In this document: one piece after another, positions 36,400 through 45,200 of the stretch
Layout of the letters: every line of letters begins with the position of its first letter
Numbering within the stretch: the stretch's first letter is position 1
Source: CAXXOK01 sp964584315
GTDB lineage: Bacteria > Bacillota > Clostridia > Christensenellales > Aristaeellaceae
Direction: 5' to 3'
NCBI GenBank assembly: GCA_964584315.1
Contig: CAZOZO010000005.1
Location: forward strand, 48,526-112,525
DNA length: 64,000 nt
Translations under genes and position numbers: made by a program
Notes under the pieces: generated by a model
Database searches by the model: none
Told to the model about the DNA's origin: nothing
The model's input: only the letters and a program-made list of their open reading frames with translations

Positions 36400-37677
36400 A
36401 TGGAGAGGATCGCGGCATGTTTTGCGGCTTCGCGCTATTTTAGCGACAGGGCCGAGCTGGAACGGGTATACGGGGAACTTTGTATGGGATTGCAATCGAT
36501 TGCGACCGACTGCCGCCTGATCGTGGACGGGCAGGGCGTGGACGAGTTGCCCGCACAGAAGGATGGTCTGCTGGTCGTGGTGCCCATGAGCGGCGCCGTG
36601 CAAAAGGATATCCTGCGCGCGACCGAGCGCTTCGGCGCGGTGGTGGTCTACGGGGCCTACATTCAGGGCAACTGCAGTGATGCCGCTTCGGCGCTGATGG
36701 TCAAAAACAACGCCGCCCCCACCCTGATGGACAGTTGGAGCGTGCTGCGCAAGCGCCATGCCCGCGCGCTACTGGCGCTGAACCAGGCCGAGCTGGCCCG
36801 TCGCGTGCGCCTGATCTCCGCCTACGGCGCGCTGCAAGGCAAGAAGATCATCCTGATCGGCGAGCCGGAACCGTGGGTCATCAGCGTGAGCCGCGACCTT
36901 GCGGATTACCGCAAGCTTGGAATCACCGTGGAGCAGGTAGCCCAGCAGGAAGTGGCTGATTTGTACGCCCGCATGACCGAGGCGGATGCAAAGCCTTACT
37001 TTGATAAATACCGCAGTGGCGCCAAAGCGTGTCTGGAGCCTACCATCGCCGATTTGATGAACGCCTCCCGCATGACGGCCGCGCTGTTCAAGACGCTCGA
37101 AAACCATCAGGCGGATGGTATGGCCATCGCGTGCTTCAACCTTTTATCGCTTGGCACCACGTCGTGCATCGGGGTCAGCTACATCAATGATTGCACGGAC
37201 AAGTTTGCCGCTTGCGAGGGCGATCTGGACAGTGCCGTGACCATGCTGATGCTCAAGCAACTGACCAATACCAAGGTTTGGATGGCCAACCCCGGCCTTC
37301 ACCCGCAGAGCGTGGTCAATTTCTCGCACTGCACGGCCCCGCTGGCGGTAAACGGCGAGTGTGACTGCCCCTACACCCTGCGCAGCCATCACGAAAGCGG
37401 CATCGGCGCCAGCTTGCAGGTGGAAATGCCAAACGGCGTGCGCCTGACGGCCTGCCGCGTGAGCGGCGCGTGGGGTACCTACACCGTACAGGGCGCCACC
37501 GGCGAGACCGGCCCGCGTGAGGAGTGCTGCCGCACCCAGCTATACGTGCGCTTCGACGATTTTGACAAGTACCTGAAAACCGCGCTGGGCTGCCATCAGG
37601 TGTTTTGCTTTGAGGACGTCGCGGAGGATTTTGCCACCCTCGCCCGCTGGATGGGCCTTGCGCCTGAGCAGGCCTGA
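36400..37677 (+). CDS. L-fucose/L-arabinose isomerase-like protein
   Basis: 425 residues. The ATG at 36400 lies 8 bases after AAGGAG; the in-frame TTG at 36394 is too close. The whole chain has the two-domain organisation of the fucose/arabinose isomerase superfamily: an N-terminal substrate domain (LLVVVPMSGAVQKDIL, VVVYGAYIQGNCSDAASA) and a C-terminal domain with FNLLSLGTTSCIGVSYIND, CDCPYTLRSHHESG and GTYTVQGATGETGPREECCRTQL. Metal-binding residues in this protein seem to differ from true FucI/AraA, so sugar isomerisation is inferred. It lies in the regulated block, with an operator-like 10-mer inside its 5' end (36491-36500). Confidence 0.75.
   Translation: MERIAACFAASRYFSDRAELERVYGELCMGLQSIATDCRLIVDGQGVDELPAQKDGLLVVVPMSGAVQKDILRATERFGAVVVYGAYIQGNCSDAASALMVKNNAAPTLMDSWSVLRKRHARALLALNQAELARRVRLISAYGALQGKKIILIGEPEPWVISVSRDLADYRKLGITVEQVAQQEVADLYARMTEADAKPYFDKYRSGAKACLEPTIADLMNASRMTAALFKTLENHQADGMAIACFNLLSLGTTSCIGVSYINDCTDKFAACEGDLDSAVTMLMLKQLTNTKVWMANPGLHPQSVVNFSHCTAPLAVNGECDCPYTLRSHHESGIGASLQVEMPNGVRLTACRVSGAWGTYTVQGATGETGPREECCRTQLYVRFDDFDKYLKTALGCHQVFCFEDVAEDFATLARWMGLAPEQA
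36491..36504. promoter_or_regulatory. Candidate LacI-family operator inside a coding region (site 3)
   Basis: TGCAATCGATTGCG, with the core TGCAATCGAT identical to the promoter site, lies 91 bases into the isomerase-like gene. An auxiliary operator allowing DNA looping is plausible, about 1.2 kb from the promoter site. Confidence 0.5.
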
Positions 37678-37776
37678 CGCGTGGAAGCGTGCGCCGGGCG
37701 GATGGAACCCGAAACCCGAATTGTTTTGCGAGCCGCAACCTCGCATAACATAAAAACAAACTGGAGGGAACGATCC

Positions 37777-38916
37777 ATGAAAAAGATGCTATCCCTGATC
37801 CTCGCGCTGGTGATGCTCCTGTCTGTGGCCACGCTGGCCGTGGCGGAAGGCGAAACCATCAATGTCGGCTGCCTGCAGGATATCAGCGGCCCCACCAGCA
37901 GCTTGGGCAACATGGTCACTGCCGGTGCGCAGTGGGCGGTTGACGCGATCAACGCGGCCGGCGGCGTCGGCGGCAAGCAGATCAACCTGATCGTCTACGA
38001 TACCAAGGGCGACGTAACCGAGGCCATCAACGCCTACACCCGCGCCGTGAGCAGCGATGCCGTCAGCGCCATCATCGGCCCGCCGGTCGCTAACATCGCG
38101 CTGGCCATCGCGCCCGAGTCCGAGAACAACAGCGTGCCGGTGCTGGGCTTTGCCATCGACACCAAGTGCCAGATCAAGCCGGACGGCACCCCCTACAAGA
38201 ACATGTTCGCCTTCCAGCCCAACGCTGTGCAGCAGGGCACCATCATGGCCAAGTTTGCCGTCAAGAACGGCTTCAAGAACTTCGGCGTGATTTACAACGA
38301 GGGCAACGCCTACTCCGTGTCGCTGCAGGCCCCCTTCATCGAGACGGCGACCGCCGCCGGCGCGCAGGTGTCCAAGGTGGTCACCTACACCGCCAACGAT
38401 AAGGACTTCAAAACCCTGCTGCAGCCCATCGTGGACGCGGGTGTGGATGCGGTGTTCGTGCCCAACTACACCCAGGAGCTGATCCTGATCGCCCAGCAGA
38501 TCCGCGCGCTTGGCTATGAAGGCGCCCTCATCTGCGGCCTGGATGCCTGCCCGCCGTTCAACACCAAGTTTGGCGAGCCGTGCGACGGCATCTACTTCAT
38601 CAACAACATCGACGGCACTGAGCAGAGCATCGTGGACATGATCACCACCGTGAAGGACAAGACCGGCGTTGACGCCACCAACAAGTTCTTCCTGGGATAC
38701 GATGTCATGAACATCCTCAAGGGCATCTTCGAGACTGTGGGTGCCGATCCTGCCGCCGTGCGCGATGCAGTGGAGCAGGTCGCGGGCTATCAGGGCCTGA
38801 CCGGCACCATCACCATCGACCCCGCCACGCATATGCCCAAAGGCCTGGAGATGGTCATGTTCAAGTATGAGGACGTAACGCCCGTCATGCTGGAGCGCTT
38901 CTCCGCCGACATGTAA
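37777..38916 (+). CDS. Liv-type ABC transporter substrate-binding protein
   Basis: 379 residues from the ATG at 37777 after CTGGAGGGAACGATCC. The signal peptide MKKMLSLILALVMLLSVATLAVA is of type I, again without a lipobox. The mature sequence is a typical periplasmic-binding type I fold: NVGCLQDISGPTSSLGNMVTAGAQWAVDAINAAGGVGGKQINL, then AIIGPPVANIALAIAP and FKNFGVIYNEGNAYSVSLQ. The family is named for branched-chain amino acids but also binds amides, aromatic acids and sugar acids. The company of isomerase, dehydratase and LacI genes argues for a sugar-derived ligand. Confidence 0.9.
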   Translation: MKKMLSLILALVMLLSVATLAVAEGETINVGCLQDISGPTSSLGNMVTAGAQWAVDAINAAGGVGGKQINLIVYDTKGDVTEAINAYTRAVSSDAVSAIIGPPVANIALAIAPESENNSVPVLGFAIDTKCQIKPDGTPYKNMFAFQPNAVQQGTIMAKFAVKNGFKNFGVIYNEGNAYSVSLQAPFIETATAAGAQVSKVVTYTANDKDFKTLLQPIVDAGVDAVFVPNYTQELILIAQQIRALGYEGALICGLDACPPFNTKFGEPCDGIYFINNIDGTEQSIVDMITTVKDKTGVDATNKFFLGYDVMNILKGIFETVGADPAAVRDAVEQVAGYQGLTGTITIDPATHMPKGLEMVMFKYEDVTPVMLERFSADM

Positions 38917-38987
38917 TCTCCCTTCCGGCACAAGGCATGCCATGCGCGCGGTATCCATTCCGCGGCGCATGGCGGCTCGGTGCCCAG

Positions 38988-39023
38988 CCCTCCCTCAACC
39001 TTCACGGCGGGGGGAGGGTTTTT
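38988..39023 (+). terminator. Hairpin between Liv binding protein and permease genes
   Basis: CCCTCCC (38988-38994) pairs with GGGAGGG (39012-39018), followed by TTTTT. A second inverted repeat (CATGCGC with GCGCATG, about 38941-38971) precedes it. As in the opp operon, it is placed to trim transcription after the binding-protein gene. Confidence 0.65.
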
Positions 39024-39082
39024 CCACGGATCACGGCCCGCCCCCTTCACGCTTCAAACGCTGGCAGCACAGGAGGATCCCC

Positions 39083-39955
39083 ATGAGAATACTGCAATAT
39101 GTCATCAACGGCATCGCGCTGGGCTCCGTCTACGCGTTGATCGCGACCGGCTTTTCGCTGATCTTCAACGTGTTGAAGTTCTCCAATTTTTCGCACGGCG
39201 CCCTGATGACCCTCAGCGCCTTCACCGGCTATTTTATCGCGGCGGAGAGCGGCTGGGGCCTAGTGCCCACGATCCTCGTCGCGGTCGCGACAGGCAGCGT
39301 CGTGGCGCTGGTGGGCGAATATGTGGCTTTTCGCCGCATCTTGATCCGCAATACGTCGCCCATCTACTTTTTCGTATCGTCCATCACGCTGGGCACGCTG
39401 TTTGAAGGCATCGTGGTGTTGCTCGTGGGTGCGAACTTCTATAATTACCCCCGCTTTTTCGGCAAACCTTTCAAGCTGGCCGGTATGGTCATCAGCCAGA
39501 GCGACGTGGTCATCCTTGCCATCAGCGCCTTCGCACTGATCGTGCTGGCCTTTGTCGTGCAAAAGACAAGGCTGGGCCGCGCGCTGCGCTCCACCAGCTT
39601 CGACCGCGATACCGCGAGCCTCATGGGCATCAACGTGACGCGCACCATCCAATTTGCATTCATTGTCTCGGGCGCGCTGGCTGGCCTTGCGGGCGTGTTC
39701 CTGGGCATCAACTATACGCTGTACCCCACGCTGGGTTCGCTGGTGGTCAAGGGCTTCATCGCGTCGGTCATCGGCGGCCTTGGCAGCCTGCCTGGCGCCG
39801 TGATCGGCGCAATGCTGCTGGGCATCGTGGAAACGCTGCTCATCTCCACCATCGGCTCGGGCTACGCGCCGGTGTTCACATTCCTGATCATGTTGGTGTT
39901 TTTGCTGGTGCGCCCCCGCGGCATCGCCGGCTCCAACATTCAGGAAAAGGCATAA
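39083..39955 (+). CDS. Liv-type ABC transporter permease (LivH-like)
   Basis: 290 residues from the ATG at 39083 after AGGAGGATCCCC. It has eight or so membrane segments and the LivH N-terminal pattern LQYVINGIALGSVYALIATGFSLIFNVLKFSNFSHGA. The conserved Gly-rich end (VVKGFIASVIGGLGSLPGAVIGAMLLGIVE) is present. It works with the next three genes as a channel plus ATPases. It lies 13 bases before the LivM-like gene. Confidence 0.92.
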   Translation: MRILQYVINGIALGSVYALIATGFSLIFNVLKFSNFSHGALMTLSAFTGYFIAAESGWGLVPTILVAVATGSVVALVGEYVAFRRILIRNTSPIYFFVSSITLGTLFEGIVVLLVGANFYNYPRFFGKPFKLAGMVISQSDVVILAISAFALIVLAFVVQKTRLGRALRSTSFDRDTASLMGINVTRTIQFAFIVSGALAGLAGVFLGINYTLYPTLGSLVVKGFIASVIGGLGSLPGAVIGAMLLGIVETLLISTIGSGYAPVFTFLIMLVFLLVRPRGIAGSNIQEKA

Positions 39956-39968
39956 GGAGGGCTGCCAG

Positions 39969-40847
39969 ATGTCATTGTATACCCACATCATTACCCAGAT
40001 ACTGATATCGGTGGTCAGCGTGGCGGGCGTGTTCGTGCTAACAGGCATGACGGGCATGTTCAGCCTCGGTCAGGCGGCGTTCATGGCCATCGGCGCCTAC
40101 ACGTCCGGTCTGTTGGTCACGCGGCTCGCGGTGCCCATCTACCTTGCGTGGCCCGCGGGCGTGCTGCTGGCCGTGCTGGTGGGCTTCCTGGTCGGCCTGC
40201 CCACGGTGCGCCTGCGCCGCGACTATATCTCGCTGGTCACGCTTGGCTTTGGCGAGGCCATCACGGCCTTACTGAACCGCGCCACGGCGCTGACCGGCGG
40301 CGCGAGCGGCCTGACCGGCATCCCCAAGGAAACGACCCTGCCCATCGCGCTCATCTCCGCTGTGGTCGTGATCGTGCTGATCACGCTGTTCAAAAACTCC
40401 AAGTACGGCAGGCAGTGCATCGCCGTACGCAGTGACGAGCTGGCCGCCAAGTCCATGGGCATCGACGTTCCCAAGGTCAAGATGGTCGCCTTCCTGATTT
40501 CGGTCGCGGTCACGGCCTATGGCGGCTGCCTGTACGCCTTCTACACCGCTTATGTGGACCCCACCCTCTTCGGCTGGAAAAAGAGCGCGGAATGGGTTAT
40601 TATGGTATTCTTCGGCGGTGTGAACAGCCTGACGGGCTCCATCCTCTCTACATTCGTGCTCACGGGCCTGCCCGAGGTGCTGCGCTTCATGCAGCAGTAC
40701 CGCGCCATCATCTACGCGGTGCTCGTGCTGCTCATCATCAACTTCAAACCGGCAGGGCTGCTGGGCGAGTGGGAACTGACCCCCGCGAACATAAGGCGCA
40801 TCATATCGCGCAGCGCGCGCGCCAAAAGCACCCGGGAGGTGGAATGA
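39969..40847 (+). CDS. Liv-type ABC transporter permease (LivM-like)
   Basis: 292 residues, after AAGGAGGGCTGCC. The LivM pattern is clear: VFVLTGMTGMFSLGQAAFMAIGAYTS near the N-terminus, RLRRDYISLVTLGFGEAI in the middle, and FFGGVNSLTGSILSTFVL near the end. It pairs with the LivH-like subunit. The stop overlaps the start of the first ATPase gene. Confidence 0.92.
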   Translation: MSLYTHIITQILISVVSVAGVFVLTGMTGMFSLGQAAFMAIGAYTSGLLVTRLAVPIYLAWPAGVLLAVLVGFLVGLPTVRLRRDYISLVTLGFGEAITALLNRATALTGGASGLTGIPKETTLPIALISAVVVIVLITLFKNSKYGRQCIAVRSDELAAKSMGIDVPKVKMVAFLISVAVTAYGGCLYAFYTAYVDPTLFGWKKSAEWVIMVFFGGVNSLTGSILSTFVLTGLPEVLRFMQQYRAIIYAVLVLLIINFKPAGLLGEWELTPANIRRIISRSARAKSTREVE

Positions 40848-41614
40848 TGGCACTGCTCAAAGTCGAAAGCATCTATAAGAGCTTTGGCGGCGTCAAAGCC
40901 ATACAGGATTTTTCCATCGAGGCCGAGCGCGGCGAGATACACGGCATCATCGGCCCAAACGGCGCGGGCAAAACCACCATCTTTAACGTGATCAGCGGCA
41001 TCTATACTGCCGACGAGGGCAAAGTCACGCTGGACGGGCTGGACGTGACCCGCATGGAGCAGCACGAGATCACGCGGCGCGGCATGGGTCGCACGTTCCA
41101 AAACATCCGCCTGTTCAAAGGCCTTGACGTGCTGGACAACGTGATGTGCGCGTTTGACCCCAAAAGCCGCTACGGCGTTGCCGGTTCGCTGCTGCCGCTG
41201 CCCAAACGCTTCAGCGAGGAGAGGCGCGGTCGCGAGATATGCAAGCACTATTTGGATGTGGTAGGCCTTGGCGAATATGTGCATGAGCGCCCTGAAAACA
41301 TGAGCTATGGCCACCGCCGCAGGCTGGAGATCGCGCGCGCCCTCACCTGCGAGCCCAAGGTGCTGCTGCTGGACGAGCCCGCCGCAGGCTTGAACCCGGT
41401 GGAAGTAGGCGAGTTGACCGAGCTGATCCTGCGCCTGTCCAGAAATATCGGCTTTGCGATTTTGCTGATCGAGCACCGCTTGGAGCTGGTCATGAGCATA
41501 TCGCAGCTGATCCATGTGCAAAACTTTGGCAAGTGCATCGCCGTGGGCACGCCCGCCGAGGTGCGCAGCAACCCCGAAGTGATCGAGGCGTATCTGGGGA
41601 AGGGGGACTGCTGA
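40844..41614 (+). CDS. Liv-type ABC transporter ATPase (LivG-like)
   Basis: 256 residues. ATGs at 40844 and 40847 both follow GGGAGGT; the second has slightly better spacing. Walker A GPNGAGKTT, Walker B VLLLDEPAAGLNP and H-loop IEHRLEL are present. The signature is MSYGHRRRLEIARAL, the form usual in LivG. The LivG-specific insert after the Q-loop (GRTFQNIRLFKGLDVLDNVM) is present. Confidence 0.93.
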   Translation: MMALLKVESIYKSFGGVKAIQDFSIEAERGEIHGIIGPNGAGKTTIFNVISGIYTADEGKVTLDGLDVTRMEQHEITRRGMGRTFQNIRLFKGLDVLDNVMCAFDPKSRYGVAGSLLPLPKRFSEERRGREICKHYLDVVGLGEYVHERPENMSYGHRRRLEIARALTCEPKVLLLDEPAAGLNPVEVGELTELILRLSRNIGFAILLIEHRLELVMSISQLIHVQNFGKCIAVGTPAEVRSNPEVIEAYLGKGDC

Positions 41615-41615
41615 C

Positions 41616-42317
41616 ATGGCCATGCTGGAAGTCAAGGATTTGAGCGTGAGCTACGGCCACGTGCTGGCGCTCAAGCATGTGAGCATCGAAGCAGATGAAG
41701 GCGAGATTTACTCCATCATCGGTTCAAACGGCGCAGGCAAAACGTCGCTGCTGCGCACCATCAGCGGGCTTGTGAAGCCAACGGGCGGGCATGTGGAGTT
41801 TTTAGGCGAGAAGCTGCCGCCCCAGCCGCACAATATCGTCAAGCGCGGCATCGTGCACGTGCCGGAGGGCCGCCGCACCTTCAGCGGCCTGACCGTGCAG
41901 GACAACCTGCTGGTGGGCGGCTATCTGTACCGCAAAGACCTGTCCGAAGAGCTGGAGGAGCAGTATAAGCGTTTCCCTATCCTTCGGGAGCGCAAGCACC
42001 AGTTTGCGGGCACCCTCAGCGGCGGCGAGCAGCAGATGCTGGCCATCGCCCGCGGGCTCATGTCCCGCCCGCGCATCATGCTGCTGGACGAGCCGAGCCT
42101 TGGCCTCGCGCCCATCATCGTGAACCAGATCTTCGAGCTCATTCAGGAAATCCGGGATAGCGGCATCACCATCTTTCTGGTGGAGCAGAACGCGCGCAAG
42201 GCGCTGTCGATCTGCGACAAGGCCTGCGTGCTGGAAAACGGCATGATTACGGTGTGCGGCACGGGCCGCGACCTGCTCTGTTCCGACGTGGTGAAGAAAG
42301 CCTATCTGGGCGCATAG
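41616..42317 (+). CDS. Liv-type ABC transporter ATPase (LivF-like)
   Basis: 233 residues. Start 41616 (MAMLEVK) or 41622 (MLEVK), after AAGGGGGAC. Walker A GSNGAGKTS, signature LSGGEQQMLAIARGLM, Walker B IMLLDEPSLGLAP and H-loop VEQNARKAL match LivF. The VPEGRRTFSGLTVQDNLLVG stretch is the typical LivF Q-loop region. Last transport gene before the dehydratase gene, 13 bases away. Confidence 0.93.
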   Translation: MAMLEVKDLSVSYGHVLALKHVSIEADEGEIYSIIGSNGAGKTSLLRTISGLVKPTGGHVEFLGEKLPPQPHNIVKRGIVHVPEGRRTFSGLTVQDNLLVGGYLYRKDLSEELEEQYKRFPILRERKHQFAGTLSGGEQQMLAIARGLMSRPRIMLLDEPSLGLAPIIVNQIFELIQEIRDSGITIFLVEQNARKALSICDKACVLENGMITVCGTGRDLLCSDVVKKAYLGA

Positions 42318-42330
42318 GAGGGGATAACGC

Positions 42331-43986
42331 ATGATTCGCGACTGGAATGAGGAATCGCTGGACCACCGCAACGCGCTCTTATACGCGATGGGCGTGTCCG
42401 AGGCGGACGCCCAGCGCCCGATCATCGGTCTGGTGAACAGCTGGAATGAAATGAACCCCGGGCACTTCCCCCTCAAGGACGTGGTGGAGGAGATGAAGCG
42501 CGAAATTTATGCCGCTGGCGCGCTGGCGCTGGAGCTGCCCATCACGGGTATTTGCGACGGCATATGCTCCAACACCCCCGGTGATCGCTACACCCTGCCG
42601 GCGCGCGACCTGGTCTCTACCGAGGTGGAAACGGTCGCGGAGCTGAACATGCTGGAGGGCATGGTGATCATGGCCACCTGCGACAAGGTGGTGCCCGGCA
42701 TGCTGATGGGCGCGCTGCGTGTGAACATCCCCACGGTCATGTTCACTGGCGGCTTCATGGCCCCCGGCGAGCTGGACGGAAAGATGCTGACCCTGACCCA
42801 TACCAAGCAGGCCTATGCAGCCTACATCGCAGGCGATGTGACGCGCGAGCACTACAAAGACGTGGTGCGCTGCGCCTGCCCCACGCCGGGCGCGTGCCCC
42901 TTCATGGGCACGGCCAACACCATGTGCGCCACCGCCGAGGTGCTAGGCTTTTCGCCCTTTGGCAACGCCAGCGTGCGCAGCCAGACCCCCGCGTGGCATG
43001 CGCTGGCCAAACAGGCCGCCCGCACCATCGTGCAGGCGGTGCGGGAGCAGAAGCGTCCGCTGGACTTCCTGACGCAAGCCAATTTCGAAAACGTGGTGCG
43101 CTACATGATGGCGACGGGCGGCAGCACCAACAGCCTGCTGCACATCCCCGCCATCGCGCGGCAAGGCGGTTTTGATATCACGCCTGAGACGTTTGACCGC
43201 ATCAGCCGCGAAGTACCGGTGCTCAGCACCATCTACCCCAACCACCCGACCTACACCATGGCGGATTTCTCCGCTGCGGGCGGGCTGGGTGCGGTGGTCA
43301 GGGAGCTGCTGGCCGCGGGCAAGGTCGCGGGCGAAGCGAAGGGCATGTTTGGTACCATCGCGGAGATGGCGGCCGCCAGCAGCAACACCGGCACGGACGT
43401 GATTCACCCTGCCAGCGACCCCATCAATGCGCAGGGCGGATTGGCGGTGCTGCATGGCAACATCGCCGCGGACAGCGCCATTGTCAAGTTCAGCGCCGTA
43501 GACAAGGCTGCGTGGCTGTTTGAGGGCCCCGCGCGCGTCTACGACTCGCAGGACGACGCTTGGCATGCCATCCTCAAGGATGAGATACAGTCCGGCGATG
43601 TGGTGGTCATCCGCTACGAAGGGCCCAAGGGCTCGCCGGGCATGCCGCACATGGAAACGTTCATGGCCGCGGTGCTGGGCAAGGGGCTGGGTACGCAGAT
43701 CGCGCTGGTCAGCGACGGGCGCTTCTCCGGCGCGACGGGCGGGCTGGCCATCGGCCATGTGAGCCCGGAGGCTTACGAGGGCGGCAACATCGCCTTGATC
43801 CAGAATGGCGACCTTATCCGCATCGACATTGCCGCGCGCAGCTTGACCGTGGATGTGAGCGACGCGGAGTTCGCCCGCCGCCGCGAAGGCTGGAAGCCCA
43901 TCGTGAAGCCCGCGACCGGCTGGCTGAAGCTGTACCGCAGAAATACCACCAGCGCGCACCGCGGCGCCACTGTATATTGGGACTGA
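42331..43986 (+). CDS. IlvD/Edd-family dehydratase (probable sugar-acid dehydratase)
   Basis: 551 residues, after GGAGGGGATAACGC. The three Fe-S-type cysteine motifs are intact: GICDG (about Cys75), MATCDKVVPGM (about Cys117) and CPTPGACPFMGTANTM (about Cys190). LVSDGRFSGATGGLAIGHVSPEA near the C-terminus is the conserved active-site loop. Members convert dihydroxy acids or aldonic acids into 2-keto(-3-deoxy) acids. Next to a KDPG-aldolase-like protein and sugar dehydrogenases, an aldonate dehydratase is more likely than the branched-chain amino acid enzyme. The substrate is undetermined. Confidence 0.9.
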   Translation: MIRDWNEESLDHRNALLYAMGVSEADAQRPIIGLVNSWNEMNPGHFPLKDVVEEMKREIYAAGALALELPITGICDGICSNTPGDRYTLPARDLVSTEVETVAELNMLEGMVIMATCDKVVPGMLMGALRVNIPTVMFTGGFMAPGELDGKMLTLTHTKQAYAAYIAGDVTREHYKDVVRCACPTPGACPFMGTANTMCATAEVLGFSPFGNASVRSQTPAWHALAKQAARTIVQAVREQKRPLDFLTQANFENVVRYMMATGGSTNSLLHIPAIARQGGFDITPETFDRISREVPVLSTIYPNHPTYTMADFSAAGGLGAVVRELLAAGKVAGEAKGMFGTIAEMAAASSNTGTDVIHPASDPINAQGGLAVLHGNIAADSAIVKFSAVDKAAWLFEGPARVYDSQDDAWHAILKDEIQSGDVVVIRYEGPKGSPGMPHMETFMAAVLGKGLGTQIALVSDGRFSGATGGLAIGHVSPEAYEGGNIALIQNGDLIRIDIAARSLTVDVSDAEFARRREGWKPIVKPATGWLKLYRRNTTSAHRGATVYWD

Positions 43987-44013
43987 GCCATCATACGATT
44001 GCAGCCCTACATG

Positions 44014-44047
44014 CGTCATAGATCGCAAGCGGTTTGGTTCTATGACG
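44014..44047 (+). promoter_or_regulatory. Hairpin before the lacI-type gene
   Basis: CGTCATAGA (44014-44022) is complementary to TCTATGACG (44039-44047) across a 16-base loop. No T-run follows. It separates the dehydratase gene from the regulator gene. Confidence 0.5.
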
Positions 44048-44138
44048 AGGAGCAGAGTCGAAGCTGTAGCGGGGCTACGCCGAGCCTTTGCGACGAAGAC
44101 ACAGGGCAAAAACGCCGCAAGAAGAAGCATTAGGGTTT

Positions 44139-44152
44139 TGGAATCGTATCAA
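44139..44152. promoter_or_regulatory. Candidate operator before the lacI-type gene (site 4)
   Basis: TGGAATCGTATCAA lies 16 bases before the regulator's start codon and shares GGAATCGTAT with the site at 35286-35295. Autoregulation is the simplest reading. Confidence 0.55.
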
Positions 44153-44167
44153 AGGGGGAACGGGCGC

Positions 44168-45172
44168 ATGGTCAGCCTGAAGGATGTCGCCATGGAGGCG
44201 GGCGTATCCGCCAGCACGGTATCGCGGGTGCTGTCGAACAACCCGGTGGTCAATGAAGTCACCCGTCAGCGCGTGATGGATGCCGTGCGCCTTTTAGACT
44301 ACCGGCCCAACGAGCTGGCCAAGAGCCTGAAGCTGGGGCACAGCAACACCATCGCGCTGATGGTGCCCAGCATCCAGAACCTGATATTCCCCACCATTGC
44401 ACGCGGCGTGGAGGATACCGCCCGCAAGGCGGGCTATACGGTCATCCTCTGCAATACGGATGAGGACGTGGAGGAGGAGAAGCGCTATATCACCCGCCTG
44501 CGAACGCGGTTCATCGACGGGTTCATCGTCGCGTCGATGATGCCGGGCAGCGACCACATCCGCAAGCTGTGGCAGGAGGGCTTCCCCGTGGTGCTCACCA
44601 GCCGCATCTACGACGATACCATCGACGCGGTAGGCATCGACAACGAGGGCGCGGCCTTCGATGCGACGCAGTACCTGATCCGCGCGGGGCACAAGCGCAT
44701 CGCCTTTGCCATGGGCCGCGAGGAGATACCGCTGTACATGGATCGCTACAAGGGCTACCGCCGCGCGCTGGAGGCGGGCGGCCTGCCCTTCGACGAGGAG
44801 CTCGTGATCCACGAGACCAACGGCACCGGCAGTTTTTACTACCTTGTGCGCAACCTGATCAAGCGCGGCGTGCCGATGGACGCGGTGCTGGCCTCCAGCG
44901 ACCCCAAGGCTTTCGTGGTCATGCGCGCGCTGCACGACGCGGGCCTGAATATACCCGAGGATGTATCGGTCATGGGCATCGACAATGTGGAGACCAGCGC
45001 GCAGATCGAGCCGCCGCTCTCCACCGTGGCGCAGCCGCTCTACGAGATCGGCGCGCTGGCGGCCAACAAGCTGATACGCCAGATCCACCACAAGGAAAAG
45101 ACGGGGCGGCTGGCTCCGCCGCAAGTGGACATCCTCAAGACTGACCTGATCATCCGCAAATCGACGCGGTAA
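44168..45172 (+). CDS. LacI-family transcriptional regulator
   Basis: 334 residues from the ATG at 44168 after AAAGGGGGAAC; the open frame starts upstream without a site. The N-terminal HTH is canonical (SLKDVAMEAGVSASTVSRVLSNNPVVNEVTRQRVMDAV, residues 3-40, followed by the hinge YRPNELAKSLKLGHSN). The rest is a periplasmic-binding-like sensor domain (IALMVPSIQNLIFPTIARGVEDTARKAGY, GIDNEGAAFDATQYLIRAGH, VMGIDNVETSAQIEPPLSTV). It probably represses this block through the AATCGWWT-type sites and is released by a pathway sugar or sugar acid. Confidence 0.93.
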   Translation: MVSLKDVAMEAGVSASTVSRVLSNNPVVNEVTRQRVMDAVRLLDYRPNELAKSLKLGHSNTIALMVPSIQNLIFPTIARGVEDTARKAGYTVILCNTDEDVEEEKRYITRLRTRFIDGFIVASMMPGSDHIRKLWQEGFPVVLTSRIYDDTIDAVGIDNEGAAFDATQYLIRAGHKRIAFAMGREEIPLYMDRYKGYRRALEAGGLPFDEELVIHETNGTGSFYYLVRNLIKRGVPMDAVLASSDPKAFVVMRALHDAGLNIPEDVSVMGIDNVETSAQIEPPLSTVAQPLYEIGALAANKLIRQIHHKEKTGRLAPPQVDILKTDLIIRKSTR

Positions 45173-45200
45173 AATCCATCGAAACGGGAGGGGTACCCCG

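Noticed and set aside
37777..42317. Assignment of the Liv-type transporter to leucine/isoleucine/valine
   Set aside because: The family is broad in substrate, and the genomic context is carbohydrate-like.
42331..43986. Assignment of the dehydratase as ilvD (branched-chain amino acid biosynthesis)
   Set aside because: No ilv or leu genes nearby; neighbours and the LacI regulator point to sugar-acid catabolism, so only the family name is given.
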